A DNA stretch of 64,000 nt from Gammaproteobacteria bacterium (GTDB lineage: Bacteria > Pseudomonadota > Gammaproteobacteria > GRL18), in assembly GCA_015488755.1 (NCBI GenBank), contig WFNB01000014.1, positions 30,644-94,643 of the forward strand, read 5' to 3'. Numbering within the stretch: the stretch's first letter is position 1; every line of letters starts with the position of its first letter. Below are positions 21,501-29,063 of the stretch, piece by piece. The notes below the pieces were generated by a model that was not told the origin of the DNA, did no database searches, and saw nothing but the letters and a program-made list of their open reading frames with translations. Both the position numbers and the translations under genes were made by a program.

Positions 21501-22148
21501 CGTGTCTATTGTGATCTTTCCTTTATCATTGGCCGTATCTGCTCCTAAAATAAGTGGTTGTGTGTTTTCCCTAAATAATTTCAATGTTTTAATAATCAAG
21601 GCCGCATCTTGATCCTTCATATCGCCGCTAATGCGTAATTTAAAACAACTGCTTGGCGCCACACACTCTTGGTAATGTAAACTGCCATCTAAAGCGGTGC
21701 GAGTATGTCGATTAATTGCCGTTGATGCTTCGATATAAGTTTGCCTTTTGTTATCCCAATTAGGATAGGGTTTATCATGCATCATCATATCCTGTTCAAA
21801 TAAAGCATCATGAAATTCAGCAACACCCCCTCTACCCTGCTCTGATTGACTTATATATGCTTGACCAAATACATTGTTAATTATTTTTGTATCTTGTAGA
21901 TGTTGACTCAAATAGGCTCTAAGTATTCCTTTTAAGGTGGAACCAGGGATAATAGGCAGACCATCAAGACCTTTAATGCAAGGATTAACCTCTACCTCGT
22001 TCTGATTTAATTTTGTAGTTGAGATATCACCACTGCCAATATGTAGTGCTGTTGTTGTTCTTAATATTGCTGTAATTTCCCAACGTTTAAGCTGTGTAAA
22101 TGACCATGACTTTAATTTTGATGAAAGTTCTTCTGTTTGATTTGTCAT
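18507..22148 (-). CDS. giant CRISPR RAMP protein with three Cas7-like modules
   Basis: This 1213-residue protein is a backbone subunit of a type III-like effector. Module 1 (about 22-225) has LHIGSGD and IIPGSTLKGILR (66-77). Module 2 (268-465) has ILPAKSFRGALRSQAE (311-326), a cysteine cluster (C336, C337, C343, C350, C353) as in zinc-binding Cas7 proteins, and the glycine-rich GFGKNKGYGKI (452-462). Module 3 (575-1090) has AIPASSLRGMIASLAE (617-631), a long insert, and LGMGKPIGLGSVKI (1075-1088). The arrangement resembles RAMP proteins of the TIGR03986 type. In module 2, D299 before YLIL lies where the target-cleaving Asp of Csm3 sits; module 1 has EVEVNP there and module 3 no clear Asp. 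A 15-bp tandem repeat at 20664-20693 encodes KQYHC twice in the linker. It starts 2 bp after the preceding RAMP gene. Confidence 0.88.
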   Translation of the reverse strand: MTNQTEELSSKLKSWSFTQLKRWEITAILRTTTALHIGSGDISTTKLNQNEVEVNPCIKGLDGLPIIPGSTLKGILRAYLSQHLQDTKIINNVFGQAYISQSEQGRGGVAEFHDALFEQDMMMHDKPYPNWDNKRQTYIEASTAINRHTRTALDGSLHYQECVAPSSCFKLRISGDMKDQDAALIIKTLKLFRENTQPLILGADTANDKGKITIDTLEVKSLDQDNIIKWLNKECDSVPSTQYLQKLEHSKIEELLKQSPEFISLEQAPQYDITLQFAGPFMVNDPAKQEKDKDKNTADYLILTNEDGKSILPAKSFRGALRSQAERILRTMGVNCCDSQTPCKTQSTPCLICEFFGSTGWKTTLDISNFTDFTKDKTEDKVEQQFIAIDRFHGGGMEGALFSAQHTQRPKLTGHLKLMLRNKDKEKDELSWRKGFLGLIFRDLKEGDIHFGFGKNKGYGKIDRVLINNEADISALDIDNFRQHCKQYHCKQYHCDNVTFDKVTSHQKTAKQSPQKENINNHPNNKFHNPYHFIPVKPADTDKWLKREKLATKSTHHSHAFYRDKDKQGNDIYHGKIICQLTAETPFFIGVNDSQTKKQSENGAIIKEAYQLNNELAIPASSLRGMIASLAEAASNSALRVLDNALMTFRKKVEAPLKNLGMIYENKEGTWQLITMTDKIIKLKNAYAYNSHTMKDFLSNKHSWSPNHNHVYYLGSDVNEVPKEQYQEGMHCGILRILGKEGREDKLENKKHELFIKIEKKYIDTKSNTFDYKRFVQENNSIRVSEQAVSNFQLIANQCSKAQKNNKDLKKDITCKSNQWQPFHLKGTQRKREDDYCQLVLQNYDLVYFSKKENKVDEIAFSAIWRGKVADNVHAFFPEELRPFNSQRHSLSPAELLFGFVEQDEEENKKEHPHLLSFAGKVCINAGQLKESSIKNIQESKYITLKALSAPKLPSPALYFKPKQIQNNPYISKDKLNKLLHEPQGRKTYLHALRKKDGIEVQKLSNTEGIGNNDSAEFPWQSVKPDEHSELKVKIKPIKTGTVFQFDIDFTNLSAWELGLLCYAVQPNNEFCHKLGMGKPIGLGSVKIEIQEIKTINRKKRYSEDTISAERYHNNLDFKDYRNRFSQKMDSDIEQAITRLGDPKNIQCPVHYPQVEKASIEEENYKWFIANDFGSKKSQRKIEAALEAMIPISNKPLPTLTRHKYIEKPKSKR

Positions 22149-22150
22149 AC

Positions 22151-24046
22151 TTAATTTTCCTCAGCAATCGTTATAAGGTCAATTTCTGAACTATTATCAT
22201 TCAATATTGTTACTTGCTCAGGCATTTTAAGATTAACTGCAATTTCACCATAGCCGTTTTGTGGTATAAAAGGGCAAGTTTTCCATTGTTCTGACTCTAT
22301 TTTACTTATTGAATAATAGCTACAGGTACTATTTGCTAATGGTAAGCCATTATTGAGCCATTGTATTATTTTTTCTTGAGCATCTTCTTGTACATCATCG
22401 TTATTTGCTTTTAAGACAAAGACACTTCCCGCTTCGCTTAAAAGCCAAGGCTTATAGTCTTTACATTGAAATATGCATTTTTGATAGTCACCGCCTGAGA
22501 GTTTTTGTCGGGCAAAAAACCGAACCAGTTCTAAAGAATTTTCACTTATTTCACGCCATGCCTTTTGATACATTGACCATAATTGATCATGCCCACTACT
22601 CTCATTTAACGCTTCTGGTGAACCCAGTAAACTGTCAGTTTGCAGCGTAAGCACCCAAAATTTATTATCAGGCATTTGAGTATTGGATAATATACTTGCT
22701 GGTATGTTTTCTATGGCATGAAAACTGATTCCTACGGGTGTTTTTGTCTTACCTAAGCCCATAAAGCCTTCACTTAATAAGTCTTCAAACTGAGAGAAAA
22801 CATTTTTTCTTAGTGATTTTTCAATACGAGATAAATCCAGTTGTGCTTGCCAAACCTGTTCATTAGGAATAATTTGCTCATAGGAAAATAATTTATTTTC
22901 TTCTGAGCGTTTAGCTGTTCGATCAATACCGGTTCGTACTCGTAACTCTGAATCCAGAGAGGTCCAGCCCCAATCTTTTAAACGTAAATAAGGCCACGGG
23001 TACTGTGTAAGTGTTTCTTTGGTGTTTTTCCAGTCCAAAGAAAAGTCAGGTGCTTGTTTGGCAATTAAACATGGTTTGCTTAATAAGCAAATATCGTATA
23101 ACTGATTAGAGCCTATAGAACATAAGCTTAGTGGTGCAACAACAGGACGCTGATTGGTTGTCGATGATTCGACAGGAAAAGCATGAGAAATACGCAATAA
23201 GCTAAAATTCTCTACTAATGCCTGACGTTTTGAATCATTATCAACATAGGATAAATGTAAGTCTAATAAGTGACTCCATGTACTGGCAATACTCCCTAAA
23301 ATAGCTCCACCAGAAATAATAGCATCGGATTCAAACAAATTATTTGATTTAGGTTTTCCTGCCAAGCAAAATGAGTATAGAGGTTTCAGGGTCAGGGCAA
23401 TTTTTTCTTCATTATTATAGCTAAAGTCCTCTATTACTTGGTTGTTATTTTGTTTTGTTTGTATCTCATTATTAAATTTAACACCCACTACTTGGCCAAA
23501 ACCGATACTTTTCATACTTCCTATTTGAGTTAACCAATTAAAGGCTGTTTTTAGATGTTTTATTATATTATCTTGCTTACTTTCTGGTGCAAAAAAATGT
23601 AAGTGCCCATAAAAGGTATACTCTTTACCACTAATAAAGGGACTTTCAATCATAACAATATGCTGATCTTTTGCTGTTCCTGTTGCTTGTTCAATGGTAA
23701 TTCGGTCTCTTATTTCACCATTTTTTAATTCCTTAATACCCTTTAGATCTAATATAAAATCTGAACAATATATTTGTTTTCTCTGTGGAGAATAATCCGT
23801 ACTTTTTTTACCAAACCATGTATTAACCTCTGGTTTAAACCATTGGCATTTATCTGCAACGATGTCATCAAGTTCTTCTAATGCTTGACGTAATTTCCCT
23901 GTAATTAGAGTCCCAGCTAAATAAGGTGTTTTTTCATTATTAATGGCAACAACCCTATCCAAACCCAATTCACCCGGAGAGCTTGATTGTGTGAGCAAAG
24001 GCCCCGTAAGTGTTAAATGAACATCCATAATAATCTGTTTTATCAT
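22151..24046 (-). CDS. CRISPR RAMP fusion: Cas7-like plus Csx10/Cas5-like
   Basis: I place the start at the ATG at 24046, whose ATGA overlaps the stop of the Cas10-like gene; the frame extends 18 codons upstream, but those overlap the neighbour. The 631-residue protein has a first RAMP module (1-190) with GLDRVVAINNEKTPYLAG and TLITGKLRQALEE, where D30 matches the catalytic Asp position of Csm3-type Cas7, and IGSMKSIGFGQV at its end. The second part (213-605) has ISGGAILGSIAS, RVRTGIDRTAKR (369-380), LFSYEQI and GFMGLGKTKTPVG, the pattern of Csx10, the Cas5-group protein of type III-D. So one chain may supply the crRNA 5-prime-end subunit and the first Cas7. Confidence 0.82.
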   Translation of the reverse strand: MIKQIIMDVHLTLTGPLLTQSSSPGELGLDRVVAINNEKTPYLAGTLITGKLRQALEELDDIVADKCQWFKPEVNTWFGKKSTDYSPQRKQIYCSDFILDLKGIKELKNGEIRDRITIEQATGTAKDQHIVMIESPFISGKEYTFYGHLHFFAPESKQDNIIKHLKTAFNWLTQIGSMKSIGFGQVVGVKFNNEIQTKQNNNQVIEDFSYNNEEKIALTLKPLYSFCLAGKPKSNNLFESDAIISGGAILGSIASTWSHLLDLHLSYVDNDSKRQALVENFSLLRISHAFPVESSTTNQRPVVAPLSLCSIGSNQLYDICLLSKPCLIAKQAPDFSLDWKNTKETLTQYPWPYLRLKDWGWTSLDSELRVRTGIDRTAKRSEENKLFSYEQIIPNEQVWQAQLDLSRIEKSLRKNVFSQFEDLLSEGFMGLGKTKTPVGISFHAIENIPASILSNTQMPDNKFWVLTLQTDSLLGSPEALNESSGHDQLWSMYQKAWREISENSLELVRFFARQKLSGGDYQKCIFQCKDYKPWLLSEAGSVFVLKANNDDVQEDAQEKIIQWLNNGLPLANSTCSYYSISKIESEQWKTCPFIPQNGYGEIAVNLKMPEQVTILNDNSSEIDLITIAEEN

Positions 24047-25656
24047 GTCTTCTCTCCATCTAAGGCAACATAATCCCACAATTCCATTAGATGCAACCAA
24101 TAGATTTTGCTTTTAAAAGTAGTGTTTAAAGCAGTGAGCTGATCTTTATAGCACGTTTGTTGTTCCTCTGAGAAAGTATACTTACTTAGATGCTTGCCTA
24201 TTAATTTATCATATAATTCTTCTGCTTTTTCTGAATTGTCATTTCTATAATGATTAACTATTTGATATATTTTTCGCTTAGGAAAATCATAATCTTTAAG
24301 CGCCTTAATACATTTTTCAATTTTATTCATATCTTCAGCCTTAATAAGCAATTCTGACGTATCAGAAGCCAACCCCTGAATACGTGCCTCTTGTTCAGAA
24401 CTCAGTTTATTCCCAGCATGATCAAATGATTCTAATACCTGATAAGCAATATGATTACTCGTTTTATCCCGCTTGGCAAAATCATCGGCTAACTTTCTAG
24501 CTAATTGATCAATACGGTGAATGGGGGCATTATGTTTACAAAAGATAAGAGCGGAACCATGAAAAAGGGGTTTATTATTAAATGTTAATCCCTGTGATAA
24601 TTGGTAAAATTGATCAAGCATCCACCACCCTTGCCATGCAGGAACAACCCAGATTATTTCATCTCCCCCCCATAAGAGGGTTTCTAATTGAAGTTTTTTA
24701 TTATTATCATCAATAAATATCCAATCTTCTTTGCCTTTTATCATAAAAAGGATTTCTTTAAGGGTATTATTTCTGAATTTTCTTGTTATTTGATCAAAAT
24801 CTCTTTGATCTTTAGCCGTTTTAGAACTCCTTTGTTTTTTGCCAAATTCATTACCATCAATATAAATAAAAGCAATTTTTCCATTTAAGTTTGTTTGCTT
24901 TGTTGAACAACTCAATGTTGATAAATCTTGAGTGAAATTCAAGTTAAAATCAGTAATACTATAATAAAAGTCTGATTTTTTCTTATTACCTCCGTATTCT
25001 TTACGTTGAAATACTGAATCTGAAATAGAAACATTTTTATTATTCATTTTAATTTTTTTTGTTGCAGGGCGTACTTTGTCTAGCACACATGGTGAAGCAG
25101 TCATCATATTTTTGGTAATCGCTATAGATGGAGTTTGAAGTTGCTGATAATGATTAAGAGTTTGTAATTTACTTCGATCTAAAACATATGATTTATCATG
25201 TGTACATTTGTAAATATCGACCATAATAGTTGCATGTTTATAGTTGGAATCTTTATTAAAAAAATCCATAACTTCCTGTTTTATAAGAATTGCATCTTTA
25301 CAATCTATATTCTTAATATCATATAAGCCCCACGATGCACCATTAGTTATGGTATTGATAGAATTCTTTACATTAAGGCGTTTTGCTTTATTTTTTTTTA
25401 TTTTTACCTTAATATTTTTTCTTTTATTTTTTAGTGCCTTATCATTTATCTGTTTTTGTACTACCGATTCTAATTCTTTTTCAAGCCCCTTAATCTTAAT
25501 ATCTATCAGCTTTGATAAATAATTTTGTACCAAATTTTCAATTTCAGTAGTTGCATGTAATAATAACAAACTACCACCTCGTATAACCTGAAGATTATTG
25601 GTATCATAAATGAAATCACCTAAATTCACTCCTTCTATTCTTAGATAGTAATTCAT
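24043..25656 (-). CDS. short Cas10-like protein with palm motifs, no HD domain
   Basis: The 537-residue protein starts directly in a palm-like domain (NLQVIRGGSLLLL, residues 21-33). A lysine-rich helical insert (50-100) follows. The second palm has IYIDGNEFG (265-272) and LLWGGDEIIWVVP (327-339), then HGSALIFCKHNAPIHRID, all typical of Cas10/Csm1/Cmr2 polymerase-cyclase domains. The usual GGDD is GGDE here. No HD nuclease precedes it; most Cas10 proteins are 700-1000 residues. It overlaps both neighbours by 4 bp (ATGA), so it is made with CorA and the RAMP proteins. The likely role is the large subunit and possible maker of a nucleotide messenger; the cyclase activity is inferred from motifs. 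Confidence 0.85.
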   Translation of the reverse strand: MNYYLRIEGVNLGDFIYDTNNLQVIRGGSLLLLHATTEIENLVQNYLSKLIDIKIKGLEKELESVVQKQINDKALKNKRKNIKVKIKKNKAKRLNVKNSINTITNGASWGLYDIKNIDCKDAILIKQEVMDFFNKDSNYKHATIMVDIYKCTHDKSYVLDRSKLQTLNHYQQLQTPSIAITKNMMTASPCVLDKVRPATKKIKMNNKNVSISDSVFQRKEYGGNKKKSDFYYSITDFNLNFTQDLSTLSCSTKQTNLNGKIAFIYIDGNEFGKKQRSSKTAKDQRDFDQITRKFRNNTLKEILFMIKGKEDWIFIDDNNKKLQLETLLWGGDEIIWVVPAWQGWWMLDQFYQLSQGLTFNNKPLFHGSALIFCKHNAPIHRIDQLARKLADDFAKRDKTSNHIAYQVLESFDHAGNKLSSEQEARIQGLASDTSELLIKAEDMNKIEKCIKALKDYDFPKRKIYQIVNHYRNDNSEKAEELYDKLIGKHLSKYTFSEEQQTCYKDQLTALNTTFKSKIYWLHLMELWDYVALDGEKT

Positions 25657-27332
25657 TTTTTATTCCCTTTTATAGTAACGAATAAATAAAAAGCGACACT
25701 AAAAACAATAATAATTTCAAAAATAAAGCTACCAAACGAACCACAACCTATATCCAAACAATTAATAAGAGGTAGTTCATTCATACCAAAAACTCCAGCA
25801 ATTAAACTTCCTGTAGCAATAGGAATACCATATTTTGCCAGTTTATTTGCACTTTCACTTAACTCATTTGCTAGGCTTGTTTCTAAAAATTCATGAGAAC
25901 TATTAATTTCTTGCTGTATCTCAGTAAAAAAATTATCAACTTCAAAATATTTTCGATTTATCTCTAACATTTCCATAGACTGCTGTTGATGAGAAATAAT
26001 TGGAAATTGATATAAAACAGTAAATATAGAAAATTCTTTACGCAAATCATACAAACTTTTACGTTTATCATTATCAGGATCATTATTGCTAAAGATATCT
26101 GTTAACTCTTTACTAAAACGGAAAAGTGTCATACGGATATAAAAAAGGAGTAAGGTTGTATCAAAATAATAGGAACTCCAGAACTCAAAAAATTCCTTTT
26201 TTCCAATCATAGCTCCAGCATGATAACAATATCCATAGACACTCCCTTCTTCTTCCCAACGCGTATAAGTTCTTTCTTTAACCCAATTTTCTTCAAATGA
26301 AGTAATAGATTGATGTGTATACAAAGCAGATTGATAAGCATTTTCATTTACGTTGAAAGGTGGTTGATCAACATTAAGCAATTTCACCCAATGCCCAGAT
26401 TTAGAAATATTTAGTTTTACATCTTTTTCTTGCAAACAATTACTACCATCTTCTAACAGTGCAGCAGTCCATACATAAGTCCGATTATCTGCATAAATTT
26501 GCCAATTTTTTCCATCACATACCTTTCCTTTGTTATAACTGAGGTTGTATGAATTTTCAAACCAAGCTTCGGGTAACAACTGATAAAAAGACTTTCCTTC
26601 TCTAATCGGTATCTTTAAAAGTTTTATCCATCGCTCAAAATAAAGCCTAAATTTTTCATTAATAATATCATCCTGAGTTCTAGAGTTTTCAGTATGAGGC
26701 TGTCTTTCATATTCAGTCGGTATACCACTAAACCTATCCTTAAAAATTTTAGCATGATCATCATAGGGCATTCCAAAATAACGGAAAAATTCATTTAAAA
26801 TTAATAAATCATCTAGTGTTGGTTTTTCTTCTTTATTAGCAAAGTAAATATCTACAAAGAGAAAACCTGTCTTTAATAATTCCACTTCATCCATTCTTTC
26901 ATTAAGATAACTTAGTTGGGTATTATTATTTTTATTGCTTGCTTCAAATAACACTATTCTAGGGGGTAACATACCAAGAGTGAATTCATTTTTTTTTAAT
27001 TTAACCTTAACTTGTTCTTTTCCCCATTCTGTTTCCTCCCAAGCATCTGACATGTCTAGCCATAGTGCTCTATCATATAAAGTTGTTGCAGTTTCTTGAA
27101 TAAAATATTTATGTCGCTTTATAAAGGATAAATTATCTTGAGAATTTATTTTATAAAATAAACCATCCTTTCCCTTAGATGTATCATTTTTACTTATGCA
27201 ATAAGCAAAGGGTAAAACAAAGCGACTAAATGTTGCACCATTAGTTTCAGCTTTATTTTTTGATGTTGAATAATAGCCATCTTTAGGTTTTCCTATAACC
27301 AATTCAAGATTTGTATCTGTTTTTTTAGTCAT
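25653..27332 (-). CDS. CRISPR-associated CorA-type membrane protein
   Basis: The 559-residue protein ends with two membrane segments; the first finishes with AGVFGMNELP, the GMN signature of CorA magnesium channels, and the second is FIFEIIIVFSVAFYLFVTI. A long soluble N-terminal part of about 480 residues (CorA of E. coli is 316 in total) has no similarity I can name and may be the sensor. A helical stretch rich in acidic and polar residues (about 440-490) precedes the pore. It overlaps cas6 and the Cas10-like gene by ATGA at both ends. CorA proteins are known effectors of some type III systems, and in Bacteroides fragilis respond to SAM-AMP. Here a membrane effector role is inferred from context. 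Confidence 0.85.
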   Translation of the reverse strand: MTKKTDTNLELVIGKPKDGYYSTSKNKAETNGATFSRFVLPFAYCISKNDTSKGKDGLFYKINSQDNLSFIKRHKYFIQETATTLYDRALWLDMSDAWEETEWGKEQVKVKLKKNEFTLGMLPPRIVLFEASNKNNNTQLSYLNERMDEVELLKTGFLFVDIYFANKEEKPTLDDLLILNEFFRYFGMPYDDHAKIFKDRFSGIPTEYERQPHTENSRTQDDIINEKFRLYFERWIKLLKIPIREGKSFYQLLPEAWFENSYNLSYNKGKVCDGKNWQIYADNRTYVWTAALLEDGSNCLQEKDVKLNISKSGHWVKLLNVDQPPFNVNENAYQSALYTHQSITSFEENWVKERTYTRWEEEGSVYGYCYHAGAMIGKKEFFEFWSSYYFDTTLLLFYIRMTLFRFSKELTDIFSNNDPDNDKRKSLYDLRKEFSIFTVLYQFPIISHQQQSMEMLEINRKYFEVDNFFTEIQQEINSSHEFLETSLANELSESANKLAKYGIPIATGSLIAGVFGMNELPLINCLDIGCGSFGSFIFEIIIVFSVAFYLFVTIKGNKK

Positions 27333-28183
27333 TGTACTATGCTCTCAATCATATATTTTCCCAAACCAAAGCTCGTTTTATTCCCCACATGTACCCATTC
27401 ACCCAAGGCCAGATAAGGTAAAAAGGGTTCTAGATCACCTTGATAGCTAATACTGCCCCGTAAACCACCAAATTTCATCCATTTTTTTTGTCTGCCAGAA
27501 AAACGTTGCCAGTCATCCCAGTGGATATTATGGTCTATGGTTTGTATTTGTTGAGCGTCTTTTAGTAAGTGATTGGCATCATGCAGGTGTTGTTTGTCTG
27601 TATTGCCATAGGCCATTTCTAATGTTTTTAAACGGCCTATCAAACGCTCAAAAAATAAAGCAAAGGATGGTGCCTTACGGACTAGATGGTTGTCTTTTTT
27701 AAAGCGTAGTCGGGAAGGAAAAATAAGAGTGGCATGATGTGAAGATAAACTAGGGACTCTGGTTTGGATAATTTCTTGTGCTTCTATGGAATGTCCTTGT
27801 GGCATAGCTTGCTCAATGCCAACAACTTTATAACATCCTTTGTTATACCCTAAGCCCATTTGTAAGCCCATATATTCAATGGCAGCCTGACAGATTGCAT
27901 AGTGTTGAACAGCTTCACCTATAAGGGTCAGTTCACAATGAAACTGAAAACCAATGGGATAATGTTCAGTTTCATCTAATGGGGGTAATATGACTAAGGG
28001 TTTTGGCCAACTGCCTTGCCTATTAGGCTCATAAAAATAATGATACCACGTCGGGGATATTTGCATTAAGGCATGGCCGAACGCACCATGAAAGGTGGAA
28101 CCTTTATAAGGAGGTAGCTTAATTTCATCAATGGCTTCTAAGGTAAAACGGTATTTAGCCAGTTGTAAGTGCTTAGTTAGCAT
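27329..28183 (-). CDS. cas6: Cas6-family pre-crRNA endoribonuclease
   Basis: The 284-residue protein starts at the ATG at 28183, which has GGAG five bases ahead; a GTG at 28204 is the longer alternative. It begins with LAKYRFTLEAIDEIKLPPYKG and FHGAFGHAL, and ends with GGLRGSISYQGD, PFLPYLALGEWVHVGNKTSFGLGKY, the C-terminal glycine-rich RAMP end of the Cas6 subfamily found with type III systems. It would cut the array transcript within the repeats. It is the first gene of the cas operon. The upstream gap of about 115 bp has a small palindrome, CTAGAAGTCTAG (28224-28235), of unknown meaning. Confidence 0.88.
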   Translation of the reverse strand: MLTKHLQLAKYRFTLEAIDEIKLPPYKGSTFHGAFGHALMQISPTWYHYFYEPNRQGSWPKPLVILPPLDETEHYPIGFQFHCELTLIGEAVQHYAICQAAIEYMGLQMGLGYNKGCYKVVGIEQAMPQGHSIEAQEIIQTRVPSLSSHHATLIFPSRLRFKKDNHLVRKAPSFALFFERLIGRLKTLEMAYGNTDKQHLHDANHLLKDAQQIQTIDHNIHWDDWQRFSGRQKKWMKFGGLRGSISYQGDLEPFLPYLALGEWVHVGNKTSFGLGKYMIESIVQ

Positions 28184-28299
28184 GGCGACTCCATGAGTAA
28201 TCACCTGTTATTTATAGGGAAACTAGAAGTCTAGGATATTTTAGGGAATTAATCTAGCTTTCTTATGGATAATTTGTAACGCTCAGTCGAGGGAGGATA

Positions 28300-29058
28300 T
28301 TAATTGATATTCACGATTGAATATTCAGGTAAAACAAAGAGTTTGTCAGAAACATCTTCTTGTTTAAAGCCCATTAATGTTCTTGAGCGTTTTATATCTG
28401 CTATTTTACCTGACTGTCCAATGGCCTGAATCATCATAGGGAAGCCTTTTTCCAAATGGCTTTGAGGGTAAAAGGTGTGGCGAGCCAGATCGCAGGCTTC
28501 ATTCAGATCCGCTGGTATATAACGTAAGGTTTCGGCTTGTTGTCCAGCAAGGACTTGATTAAAGTTTTTCATTGCCAGCACCGCATCAGGCATCAGTTTG
28601 GGTATGGTAATTAGGTTATAGCAGAGTTTATCATTGACCCTTAACTGAAAGTTTTTAGCTTTTTGGCCTTTAATTAAAGGGGCATTGTCAGCGATTGGTA
28701 ACTCGTCTAAGGTGACATGTAATTCAATGGGGGATGGAATGCTAACAGCAGCGTATTTAATTTTTATGATCTGCTGTTCTTCTTCACTAACACTGTATAT
28801 TTCTTTTTTTAAACGATCATATAAAACAAAGTCGTTATTTTTTTGGTGCTTATCATCTGATAATTCATTAATATTATCATCAATGCGCAGATAACGTTTG
28901 GTCACGGTCATGGTGACTAACACCTTACCTGTCATTTGTTCATAATCTAAAAATTGTATAATGGTGGCTGGTTCTGCCAAACTTACTATTGGGTATAGCA
29001 ATAATAGGTAGGTGCTCAGTGCTTGCCTTATTTTTTTTAAAAAAATAGTGTTTATCAT
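28300..29058 (-). CDS. secreted protein of unknown function
   Basis: The 252-residue protein has a signal peptide (basic start, then STYLLLLYPIVSLA with cleavage likely after LAEPA). The mature part has strand-rich segments such as KVLVTMTVTKRYLRIDD and VLYDRLKKEIYSVSEEEQ, which resemble proteins that read out conversion of a metal or lipid ligand (LolA- or DUF4412-like folds), but I cannot assign a family. It lies 5 bp after the DUF1853 gene and 116 bp before cas6. It is probably cotranscribed with DUF1853 and is not evidently part of the cas system. Confidence 0.65.
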   Translation of the reverse strand: MINTIFLKKIRQALSTYLLLLYPIVSLAEPATIIQFLDYEQMTGKVLVTMTVTKRYLRIDDNINELSDDKHQKNNDFVLYDRLKKEIYSVSEEEQQIIKIKYAAVSIPSPIELHVTLDELPIADNAPLIKGQKAKNFQLRVNDKLCYNLITIPKLMPDAVLAMKNFNQVLAGQQAETLRYIPADLNEACDLARHTFYPQSHLEKGFPMMIQAIGQSGKIADIKRSRTLMGFKQEDVSDKLFVLPEYSIVNIN

Positions 29059-29063
29059 AAGGA

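Noticed and set aside
18507..22148. Single-protein type III-E effector (gRAMP/Cas7-11)
   Set aside because: Three rather than four Cas7 modules are visible, a Cas10-like gene and a second RAMP protein are present, and no TPR-CHAT protease gene lies nearby.
24047..24100. Longer N-terminus of the Cas7-Csx10-like fusion (VASNGIVGLCCLRWRED)
   Set aside because: The ATG at 24046 forms a classic ATGA overlap with the preceding stop, and the extra residues are only the antiparallel-frame reading of the neighbour gene.
28224..28235. Palindrome CTAGAAGTCTAG upstream of cas6 as an operator
   Set aside because: A single 12-bp site with no second copy or clear promoter; mentioned in the cas6 entry but not supported as a feature.
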